From contig NOWV01000010.1 of NCBI GenBank assembly GCA_003344405.1, forward strand, positions 744,001-808,000: a stretch of DNA of 64,000 nucleotides, given 5' to 3'. Both the position numbers and the translations under genes were made by a program. The notes under the pieces were generated by a model. That model saw nothing but the letters and a program-made list of their open reading frames with translations. It searched no databases and was not told the origin of the DNA. How positions within the stretch are numbered: position 1 is the stretch's first letter; every line of letters begins with the position of its first letter. The DNA is from Trichoplax sp. H2. Taxonomy: Eukaryota; Placozoa; Uniplacotomia; Trichoplacea. Shown here piece by piece: positions 52,601 to 63,400 of this stretch.

Positions 52601-53453
52601 TGGGGTTATAGTCAATAACTTTACGTATTGCTCAATAGAGGGTGATAAAATTGAAACGAGTTAATATGCAGTATGGGAGCATGCAATGAGTACTATCTGG
52701 TTGTTACCATACAGTAGGAATTGATTACATTCGGGATTGATGAAGTTGCACGCAGGACTATGATGGATAAATGTAATTATTATTATTATTATTATTATTC
52801 AATGACATATTTAGTAATCCATGATAGTCTACTAACTATATGTACATTGGTGATTTTCGCTAGTAAATACTGTAAGAAGAGTTACAGACTCAAATCTTGA
52901 CACCTATAATACTCGCATAATTCTGACCTAATGGAAAATACTTCATGATATATGGGTATTCTACTGTGTAAGTATATGATATCTATATGTCTACTTGTAC
53001 AGTATGGTATATGCAGTATATGCAGTGTAGAGTGTTGACTATCCTCTGAATCAAATATCGCTGATTTACTTTAGAAGGAAAACTAATACAATTTTTACTT
53101 TGTTGTACATGTCCACAAGGCTGATGAATCTTAGCAGTATCCTACTACAAGCAATTTATAAAATATCGAGTAAAGTCTCTGCGGTGCTGGAGGACAGAAT
53201 ATACAGTTTCCTGTAGAGTATATCATTTTCAGAACGATTTGAATCATGACGAAACTCATGGACATCCTTTGTACCATAACATTGTATTGAACGGATTGAA
53301 TAAACTATTACAGAAACTATTTCTGGCATTATTTTTCAATATTGGTTCAATGGATACATTGTCAATGGTGAGTTTTACCTTTACAATTGCAACACGATTT
53401 TGCGGTTGTATTGCTAAATCTCGTAAATTTTTAGCCACAGTATATGCAGACAT
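49657..53453 (-). CDS. ARMC1: Armadillo repeat-containing protein 1
   Basis: Mitochondria-associated protein linked in mammals to the MICOS/MIB complex and mitochondrial distribution. Nine exons on the minus strand: 53453-53379, 52353-52279, 52010-51919, 51310-51248, 51050-50825, 50530-50456, 50256-50206, 49995-49942 and 49749-49657. Phases agree and give 267 residues, against 282 in human. Matches: NLRDLAIQPQNRVAIVK, DQGCLPGLVLFLDNDDP, ALRYLSLCPSNR, then an HMA-like fold (ARTIILQISGLTDS, GVVSFTFDLVKKRC), MTAQQIVKNDMGEE, MPDYLPEDDDS, and the hydrophobic C-terminal end WISSVTSFISKSFYW, nearly identical to human WLSTAANFLSRSFYW and thought to be the mitochondrial-targeting part. The exon ending at 50206 uses a GC donor (GAG|GCAAGT). 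The gene starts head-to-head with MTFR. Confidence 0.96.
52775..52799. repeat. (ATT)n microsatellite
   Basis: About eight ATT units in a row, in ARMC1 intron 1. Confidence 0.9.
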
Positions 53454-54722
53454 GTTACTCCCACTTTGTTAATTTCCAATTTTTGAACTATCCAGTAGAA
53501 AATGCAGCGGATCCAGTCCAATACACGATAAAATAAGTCTTGATATTACAAGGTGAATAAAATAGATGATGTTTCCCTACTTGTCCCTTTCTACATTAAA
53601 GAAAAGAAATGATCGAGAGGAAAAGTTGAAATGCACATGAGAAGAACTTGAGGCAATTGGTGTATTGGTGGCAGGAGTCCAACGTAAACGGCGATGGAAA
53701 TTTCAAATTTTGGCACGTCCTGCTGTCTACAGTGGATAGTATCGTAAGGGATGAACTTTGTACCACTGTCTACAGTACAGTACAGTACAGTATGGGATTG
53801 TACACTGTAGCCTTACATCTCCTCTCTCTTCTATGGTACAGTATGAGTTGACTGAGGATCAAAGTGTGCGCGAGCTCAAGTCGTGTATTGTGTCGACTGT
53901 CCAGAGTCGAAAATTTGAAAGCCATCTAGCTTGTCTGATTGGCTCTAAATTAACGGTCGCTTTGATACAATAGCAAAAACAGCCAATCAGCGGATCCGCA
54001 GCAGATAGTCCTTTACAGTGTACAGTACAGCACAGTACAGTACAGTACGGTAAAGGTTTGCATTGTACTGTACTCTACTGTACTCTACTGTACAGTACAG
54101 TATAACGGCAAGATGGAGTAGTCCAGAACTTGCGTATTCTGTGCAAAATAACTGGCCACCCTTGATCGTCATCTTGACTACAGCGAGAGTACAGTACTCA
54201 TTACACTACAGCGCGTACTAGCCAATCCATGACAACTTATTTTGCACACGAGTACCGTAATACTGTACTGTAATGCCAGGTACTGTACATCGTCCATAAC
54301 TGGCGTCTTCTGTGCAAAGTGAGTTGTCACCCTTGATCGTCATCTTGACTACAACGACACTACAGTACTCATTATACTACAGCGCGTACTAGCCAATCCA
54401 TGACAACTTGTTTTGCACATGAGTACCCCAAGACTGTACTGTAATGCCGAGTACTGTACATTGTACACTCGCGGATATTTTGAATTGTGCAAGATTCAAA
54501 CTGTTGCCAGCTCGCAATTGGAAAATTTCTCGTCTTGGCCATCATTTTTCGCCCCATTTCTTCCTTCTGTTGATAAAAAGAGCTCGATAAGACGATTAGT
54601 AAGATTTTTAGTCCATGCAATACGAACACTACTACAATCTTCTAGTGTGTAGTAGCCAATAAATTACTATTCTCCATTTTATTTGTCAATTTGATTGGGT
54701 CAAAATTCATGCTTACATCAAA
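53454..54722. promoter_or_regulatory. Head-to-head promoter region shared by ARMC1 and MTFR
   Basis: The 1.27-kb gap between two start codons facing away from each other. It holds five CCAAT boxes (inverted at 53938-53942; forward at 53983-53987, 54222-54226, 54393-54397 and 54656-54660), dense GTAC palindromes at 53773-53793, 54016-54052 and 54062-54103, and a tandem duplication (separate entry). Both flanking products act on mitochondria, so a shared bidirectional promoter is plausible but inferred. Confidence 0.5.
54121..54478. repeat. Two-copy tandem duplication with CCAAT box and GTAC motif
   Basis: A unit of about 170-180 bases is repeated (about 54121-54291 and 54292-54478). Shared strings: CCCTTGATCGTCATCTTGAC (54157 and 54331), CAGCGCGTACTAGCCAATCC (about 54209 and 54380), TTTTGCACA, and ACTGTACTGTAATGCC (about 54261 and 54434). 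Each copy keeps one CCAAT box. High identity suggests recent duplication or conversion. Confidence 0.75.
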
Positions 54723-55290
54723 ATGGCTTACGAATTATTCGGATTGCATTGGAATTTTGAAGTGAACCCTACTGAGGTAAATGAAGATAGCTTTCAACGT
54801 CTTTCCAACTGTATAGTACTTATTTAGTACGTTATCATAGCTGTCTTGAATTGTACAAGGAACTTATTTCACTTCTTTGACTAATTAATTCATGATGGCT
54901 TACCAATGGCTGTACGCACATTTCAAATTTCAATACAATTTTAAATTGAACCTAACTGTGGCCAATGAGGATTCATTTTACTGTAGTAATAGTGCTTGTA
55001 CTATATGACGACCATGGAGGATATTATCACAGCCTTCTTGTACTGTAGAATTGCATTAAACTGTTTCCTTGACCGATTACTGATGGCTTTATACTATATA
55101 TATATACTGGATGTGACATAGATGTATCCACTATTATCAATGATTCCTATTTCAGTCAAGTTTCAAATTCACGTCTACTGAGATAAGCCATGATTAATAT
55201 AGCAAGTAATAATAATAACTATAGGCTCTGTTCATTATGTGACCATCATTGAGTTGATCTATTAGTTGCATCGACATCTCATAAGATAAC
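54661..55290. repeat. Degenerate three-copy tandem repeat containing MTFR exon 1
   Basis: ATGGCTTAC at 54723 recurs as ATGGCTTAC at 54894 and ATGGCTTTA at 55082, spacing 171 and 188 bases. The end of exon 1, CCCTACTGAGGTAAATGAAGAT (about 54767), corresponds to CCTAACTGTGGCCAATGAGGAT (about 54945) and to CGTCTACTGAGATAAGCCATGAT (about 55173). The linking sequence (TTATCATAGC...CTTCTTTGACTAATTA against TTATCACAGC...TTCCTTGACCGATTA) also aligns. Only the first copy has both an open frame and an intact GT donor. Confidence 0.55.
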
Positions 55291-58023
55291 GTGCAATGGT
55301 GTTTCTTCTTGAAGTTCAGTTATGAGTATATATTGACGGATAAATACAAGATAGTACTCCACTCATTTCTACAGTACAGTATTAGCATCTCCTTGATACT
55401 AACATGCTATACGCCTACTCGAATTACTTCTATATTCTCGTTAATACCATATTGGATAACCTTGCAATAATATATTTTGTTTAAAATATAGTTACAGCTA
55501 CAGTATACTCAATGGTGATTGATGTTCTATTCCATAAAATATCTTGAAAATTTTTTTCTGTTATCTCTGCTTATCATTTTAGCCAAGGCCTCTATGGGAA
55601 TCGAACAAGAGATACTCGTCCCAATGTAATAAAAGCATCGTTCGCCAAATTGGTAGCCGATTACCTTTAAAGCCTCCAGATAGAACTCATTTTCAGGTAA
55701 GTTATGTCTGTATTATATATTAATTATTAGTCATGAATGAGTCTTGACGCCAATATATCACACAGTACTCCCCTATCCTATACAGTATACAGTATACTCA
55801 CTCGTACGATACAAAAGATACTACATGCAGCATTTATTGACAATATCCATCTTACCATTTGTCAATGTAATATGATATGAAAGAGCGAGTGTCAAGTCTG
55901 TCATTTGAATACGTCTATAAAAATTAAATTAAAATATCCCAAGTTTTTGTTGTTTTTTAATACGAATATTGATGAGACATTCGGATCCTATACCTGTTAA
56001 CTAGTGATGATAAATTTCTTTCAAAAAGGATTACTCATCAAAATCAATAGAAGGTAAAATAAAATAATATAATTGATTACTATTTTACCACTCTATTACT
56101 TTATAGCTATGCCCAGATGGTACTTCTACTATCGATGGCTTCTCTTCTCTCGCCCATCAAATGTTCACCAATGATGAAGAGAAATTAATGAATCCTACTG
56201 CTACTTTAGAAGATGTTGGTTGGTTATTTGAAGAAGTCGATGAAGATGTTGGCATAATGTGGAGATCATCAACACTACCGTTGGCATTATTTGGTACTGG
56301 ATTAGACGAGAAGGACTTAGGTAATCTAAGATCTGTTACAAATCCAATAAAGATTTAGCAATTTTAATATATTACGGAACACGAACAGACAAGGAGTCAT
56401 TAGACCTTAATCTTATTTAAAGTCACATCATCATTGTTAATGATTTATGTTTACTTACCCAAAAATTTAAGCAGGTAGCGAAAGCAATATTAAATGCATA
56501 ATACAATCACCAAGCCAAGCAATTCTTAAGAAATCCTCGTCACCTAATACGCAAAATCTTCGGAAAATTACTGCACTGGAAGATGAACTAGCTCGACTCA
56601 GGGAGCAAATTTCAGTTTTGGTAGTTAAGAATGATCCTATCGCTACTAATGACAACATTGCAAAATGTAAAGTATTATTTATCTGTCAAATAATGCATAA
56701 ATACATCAATTTCTAGTTAATATTTTTCGATGTTTTAATATAAACTACAGTTTATTAGTCTGTCATTAAGAAGAGTTTGTAACGAATAATGTGATTAATA
56801 TCAGTTTTCTTAATGTATCATTAGCTATACCTCATGCTACAGTTCCATTCACCGCTCCCGCGCCGCCACCACCACCACCCCCTCCACCGCCACCACCGCC
56901 GATGGCCAATGTAAAATTAATGCCATCAATAAAGTCTAAAACGAAGGTAATAAGCTTGATGAAAAGTAAAAATTGCAGTAAATTATAATAATTTTTTTAG
57001 ATTCTATGTTTACTATATGTATAATTGGCATAAAATAAAATATAATTAGCAAGAAGGGTCTTGCATGATAAATTTAGCCCATAGCCGTATACATGTACAC
57101 ATGTCAATAAGTGACGTTATATTATAGAATACTACTGGAAATACCTCTAATAATAATAATGAAAATAAGATGCCAACGATTAGAGATATCGTAAAGGATA
57201 TAGGTAAAGTCAAACTTCGACAAACACCAAGGTAAATATAAATATATCCCTTACCATATCAGTGCTCATTTTTTAAGTACAACCATGAAGTTACTATATT
57301 GCATGATTTACTAGATGATAAGCATTGCATTTTTCATTTCATAATTAACGCATACATTTTTATTCCGTACAAATACTATACTTGTAATACTTTTAGGTCT
57401 CCTGGAGGTACTCCGCTACACAGAAAGAAGCCTAAGACCAACCCTCAAGACCCTGCTTCCATTATTGCTGAAGCATTAAAAAAAAAATTTGCGAAGCAAA
57501 TGCAGACATCATGGCAAGAATCTCCTGGTATGATAAACAATTTGCAATTAACTGTAAATGCAACACTAACTTAATTAAATAAGGCATATTTTTAAATTAG
57601 ATTGCGAACCGTTTACTCGACAATGTGTTACAGTTATTGGATATTTGAATGGGAAAAATTGAATTTTTTTCTCTTACACTACAATTATCACGCGTACTGT
57701 CGTTAATTACTCATTAATGACTCGTATAATTAATTCTTCACCATAGTTTATTGTTAACAAACGAAACCATTTTTTTCAACTAAAATACAGATAAAGAGAA
57801 TCGATCTTCCTCATCTTTTCAAAGTAGCCCTAAAGCTTCTGAATATTGGTCAAAGGTATAACTATAATTAGATTAACTTGCAACCGAAAAAATTGTATTA
57901 ATACAAATACACGTTTATCGATTAACACTATCTTAGACCGGTGCAAGCCCAAGAGATTCTAAAAATCGCAGTAACTTGTCATTTAATAATCCGTCCTCAC
58001 CATTGGCTGTTAGAAATGTGTAG
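54723..58023 (+). CDS. MTFR1: Mitochondrial fission regulator (MTFR1/MTFR2/MTFR1L family)
   Basis: Family of mitochondrial proteins that promote fission and affect respiration. Nine exons: 54723-54776, 55583-55696, 56107-56320, 56475-56666, 56825-56946, 57128-57231, 57397-57527, 57791-57855 and 57937-58023; all phases agree, giving 360 residues. Family landmarks in order: RPLWESN then NKSIVRQIGSRLPL; TLEDVGWLFEEVDED; a coiled-coil segment LRKITALEDELARLREQI (human LQKICALENELAALRAQI); a long proline run in exon 5; MPTIRDIVKDIGKVKLRQTP; DPASIIAEALKKKFAKQ (human DPAALIAEALKKKFAYR); then DKENRSSSSF. Exon 1 is the least certain part because it lies in a degenerate tandem repeat and its MAYELFGLHW start has no clear counterpart. 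Human has three paralogues; this is likely their common ancestor type. It ends tail-to-tail with PDE7. Confidence 0.92.
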
Positions 58024-59200
58024 CCTGAGCCATGTAACACAAGACTGGACAAACGTAGATATTTACTAATTGTTAATCTTAAAAATTGGGTTACCTTGAT
58101 GAAATTTATGATAGCAACAACAAAGGAAAAGTCATAAAAATCTGTTGATGCAGTGTAGAACTTAGAGCTAAATAATAATGTAACAAATAGCAATGAATGA
58201 TTTCGGTATATATGTACGTAGAACGGATGCTTTGGTTGCAGGTTAAGTGATTGGTTGACTATTCAGTTTTCTATTTCAAATTTAAATTCTACAATACGAT
58301 AATTAGTGCTAAATGCCGAGTATGTTTATGTTAATATAATTATTCCGAATTCCGTCTTTAAATGCAACATATCACTACCAATCGAGCACTTGCTAACTTG
58401 AGGGTTGATAAAAACGATAGCTTGGTTGCGGTGTTCCTAAGATACTACAGCTCATTGAGCATTTTGTACAAAGAAATTAATTTAAACAAGTACGCCTGTT
58501 GTAGCAACACAATGATATATAGTTATTGCGATATTAAAATACTGCATCAAAATTTTTAATAAATGTAAATTTGTACATGCTAAGATGACAGAATCATGCA
58601 TTTTACTTCAAATGACCAATTTGAATAATTCAACGTTGGTACAAAAAGAATAGTTATTACTGTATATATATGCTCGATTTACTTTATTAAATTATTTATT
58701 TTATTTTATTTTATTTGTATCCGATCAGTTATTACACTAATTAATCTCACGAGTCCTTGTGTAGGTATTTGCACCATTTATTGCCCCTCATATACGAGTA
58801 TATCCATACCTCATCCACCTATTATCCTATGAGAACTTATCAGTGACACGCTAAAGGAGTCTTCCTCTCTTTTTTAATACTCTGTGTTATACGTAAATAA
58901 TCATTTATCGCAGTTTTAATACGTTAGATTAAATTTTTTAATTTTATAGACTGCTTAATATGGTATGAGCTATAGAAGAAATGTATCTAGTCCGACTCTG
59001 CCTTGCACATGCATTTTCATATTAAACAGTCAGTACATTAATAGATAAGAATAATCCATACCGTAATGTTCACATTCATACAATAACTTTCTAAATTTAA
59101 CTATATCAGGTTGGGCACCAAAGTGCAAATGATTCAATTCGATTTTTAGAAAGATAAATTAATGAACAAGTAACGTAGGAAGCGGTGCGGTTTTATTTCG

Positions 59201-59234
<34 letters not shown>

Positions 59235-60405
59235 GGTATTTTCTAAATTACAATAACTTATTAACTAAAAAACGATACCAAGTCAGTGGTTTAGTTTTAT
59301 CAATTATCTGACATAATGGAAACTTTCTTCGAAATTCTCGAAAAGCACCAAAATTTTTTAAATCGAAGTAAATCATTGCATAATTGTCAACATACAAGAT
59401 AATCGAAAATAATAACGCGTTGCTCAAGGTACATTTTAGTCAGATAAAATACTACAGTCGAAAACAAAATACAGTAGATCGCGTCAGAAACCTAACAGAT
59501 GCTAACGCTACCTGGTGCATATTCAAATTTTTAAGTTTACATATATTATTTAGTAATCAGATAATAATTATTATTATTATTATAAAACGAAAATCAGTAT
59601 AAAGCAAAAATTTATCAACCGGATCGGTATAATAAAATTAGGTTCTGTCTACAAAAAAGTGACAGCAATCTAAATAAACTGTTTAGTTGCATCAATATTT
59701 ATCAGTTTATAATAACAACCTAAAATGTATCTGTTTTAAAAATTTAATACAGACAGTATAAAAGGTAAAACGGCATTTTTATGAACAGTAATAACAAAAG
59801 CACAACTATAATTTTGATTTCATATCTATCTATCGTTGAGAAGGGGTGTCGAAAGAAATCTTATATAACAAAAATCAATAGTGGTATGTTAAAAATTGTT
59901 GCAAAGGTATTTCGGTTCGTTTTGTAGTACTAAACAAAATGACATTGACATATTTATAGTACTGTATATATCAACAGTAACACCAATAAAGAACACTGTA
60001 ATAAAATAGAACTTTGAGTGAAGATAAAGTTTATCGAATTTAACTTAATTGGTAAAACGTTACATGTCAGCCTTATTCCTAAAAAGTTCTGACCTGATCG
60101 ATAGTTTTGATTAACTCATTAGATAAGGAGTGAATTATCAAACAAAGATAAGAAATGGTAAAAATTGAACGAAAAAAATAAAACATCGAACAGACAAACA
60201 ATCTATAAAAATTGTAAATTAATTTAATAATGTTAATTAATACTATAATGTGGACTCTGTCTATCTAGTACGGAAAAATTTATAATGCACACTTGGAGTG
60301 AAATTGTGTCTGGTGGTATTGGTATCTAAAAACATTGGCAGATTGATTGACGGAGCAAATATTGTTACATCGGGTATTATTCTCCATCCATAGGAAAGAA
60401 CTATT
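58024..60405. other. Tail-to-tail gap, MTFR / PDE7
   Basis: About 2.4 kb with no recognised gene. It contains a TTTTA-type pentanucleotide run at about 58693-58719, a TA dinucleotide run at about 59207-59231 and an ATT run at about 59567-59582. ORFs at 58362-58559 and 59384-59602 look like chance frames. Confidence 0.55.
59207..59231. repeat. (TA)n microsatellite
   Basis: About twelve TA units without interruption in the MTFR/PDE7 gap. Confidence 0.9.
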
Positions 60406-63400
60406 CTAATTTTTTTCACTTTTGACAACTTTGTCCCATTTCACTAAGTTATCGTTCATATTTTCCAGCATCATATCACATAGAGGTGTATGTAAAAAGT
60501 CTGACCAACAGCTAAATAACGGCCTTGCCACATATTGGTAAAATCCTTTCAAAAATAACAAGTATCAATAGAAAAAATTTACGGATACAGCATCTATAAA
60601 TTTAAAGATTTGACCCAGTATAGATTTCATACATATCTTTCAATATTTAACTTATTTATAAGCTGTATCTCGACAATCAGGTATACTGTACTAACCAACT
60701 TGAATATCAGCAGTTGTATGCTTAGTGTCGTCAAAAAGTGGAGAAATTTCAATACCAAGTTCCTTTTCCTTGTTACCTGTAAACGCGTAACAGAATATTT
60801 ATTTAAATAATTTGCAACAAAACGAAAACATGGCATTTCATATAAGAGGATACCCCCCACCTTGATCGAAAAATTCTGATGTAACTCTTTTACTCCATCG
60901 CGAACATAGATGCCATGATCTACAAGGATTACTTATGTCTGCACACTTTAATGCAATCTGTAGCATTAAGGTCTTATGATCATGGTTATTGATATTGAAG
61001 GTGTCGTTATCTACAAGTAACTGAAATTGAAACAAGCGTGTGGCATTATAATGACTTCAAGTAAAATAAATAAATACAACTGACTGAAAAATCAGGTTAT
61101 CATAGTCATTTTTCTCAACTTGACATATGTATTTAGATTAGTAACAGCTTGTATTGTATGCTTTTAAGCATGTCAGCTACCTTAAATTTGGATAGATATT
61201 CTTGCTGTTTAGCCATATCAGTTGATAAAATCAACGCAACAATTTGATCTTCAATAAATCGCCTACCAAAATATAGTACCAGTGCACCATATAATAAAAA
61301 ATTTTTATTATCGATAACAAAAATATATCTCATGCACTACGTAGCTAACTAATTTATCACTAAAATCAATAAATTTACCGCTGGCTACTTGGTAAGTGTT
61401 CGATAACACCAGAGTCTCTCAGTAGAGCGATAGCAGCACGACAATGATGATTTTCCAGGACAGATATAACCTATGGATTAATTCATATATACATACAAAC
61501 TGAGAAAAAATATTAGTAAAACTAATCCAATAAAGGGGGACTTACCCCGAATATTTTGGGTAGAAAATGTGAAGTTGCGATTAAGAAATTTTGATTAACT
61601 CCTAATGTGACCAGCATTAAAGCAGACATTATAAAGTTATCTTTAAGTGTAATGGCATATTTGAATAATAGCAGAATATATTCATTGATAGATATGTCAC
61701 CTGGATGGTCAATATCATGCAAAAGTGCAGCTAGTAATGAATAGAATATTTCGATTTCGCTTAAGGAATCGGCAATCTATTAATAAAATTAAATGTAATC
61801 CTTTATCATGGAAATTGACAACGTCCTCAATCTAGAAAAAACTCCCTTATCCCTGAATTATATGAGAGGCTAATGACAATACGAATTTCCAATATCAAAA
61901 ATTTATCGCATTTAAAAGCGCAACATTACACCGTAAGAAATGCAAGTCTATAGGGTAAGATTTCACCTTGGCCTCCAATAGATAGCAATGTACTGCTTGA
62001 GTGACATCTGCAGCGTGAGTGGAATTGTGAAATGGATTTCTTCGATGGTATGATTCTTCGATAAGTTCTAGGATGAGAATAAATACGATTAATTGAAATT
62101 GCGCCAATAAAAAGTTCTCGTATAGAATGATAAAAATTTTAAATCACACTTTAAGTAGCCAATTGAACGTAGAATATATAATACCATGTAACATCTAATA
62201 TAAATGATTCGATAACGTGCGATTAATTATTGTGTCATATAATACTTACTACATAATCGCATCAATTTAAGAACGTCCAAATCAAGCGTAGCAATTAAGT
62301 TATGTTTTTGAAATAGATGCATGGCAAGATTAAATAGCGGATGACCTATTTTAAAAATATTACATTGAGGTATAAAGAGAAAGTTAATTGATATGTACGA
62401 TGTTGTAAAGAATAAGTAATTACAAATTATAAAGTAAGTTAGATGAGTACGTAAGATTTAATATTAATACATAATTGTCTACAATTCTTAATATGGCTGT
62501 GTAAAGATTTTACTATGTGAGACAGCATAGCCTACCTCATAGCCCTAAATTATAGACAATGATTTTATTAGAAAGGATCGTGTAAAATAATCCCTTATGC
62601 AACCCTCATTAGTACATGATAAGAAGAAAATACTCATCGATCGGTTATGTATGCACTAGCTTATCAGAAACTAATTTGCCTACAGTAGGTTTCAACCCAT
62701 TAGGTCTATATTTACTATACGGTATATGGTTGCTATCAAGTGTTTCCTAAATAACTGAATCAATGTTATTAAGCCTCCCTATGGGTATAAATATCGATGT
62801 AGCGATTAGCTTATACTAATTCACTAAATGGAAAGACTCATTATACCAAGGACCTCAAATATCCAATGAATTATCAAAGATCTCATACCGTACAAGAAAG
62901 TCCGAAATTATCAATAAATTATAAACACAGGCATTTCTATATTGCCATATTGTATAAATAACTTTGTTCATGTATGTATATGTACACTTTTAATACTACA
63001 ATTTAATCTCTACCACTAATAATGTTACGGGGTATAATTAACCATGAGATGGTCTAGCAACTAATGAAAGGATATCAATCATTGCACTAATTTGAACTCT
63101 TTCTGAAGTTAATAAAACTAACGCAATACTACAAGAGTATCATAATGTTAAAATATTGGCTAATTATCATAATTACAATCATCAAACAAAAACTAAAGCA
63201 CTGCTTAATGCGTCAACCAAAGATCGAATAATTGAAACAACAAGACTACATTATGAAATAATCACTAAATCATACCTCAGTATATCAAAAGCTATTATGC
63301 CCTAAGGTATATGGGCATAAATTTAAAGTATACGAGTCAGTAAAGCCTATACTATCAAATATTAACGTTATCCGTACAGAACAAAGCCTAAATAGCGAAA

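Noticed and set aside
53454-54722. Short ORFs in the ARMC1/MTFR gap as genes
   Set aside because: They are built largely from TAC/AGT/GTA repeat codons (YS, TV, QY runs) produced by the GTAC palindromes.
57933-58193. Minus-strand 86-codon ORF after MTFR
   Set aside because: Covers the antisense of the final MTFR exon (57937-58023), which fits by acceptor, phase and stop.
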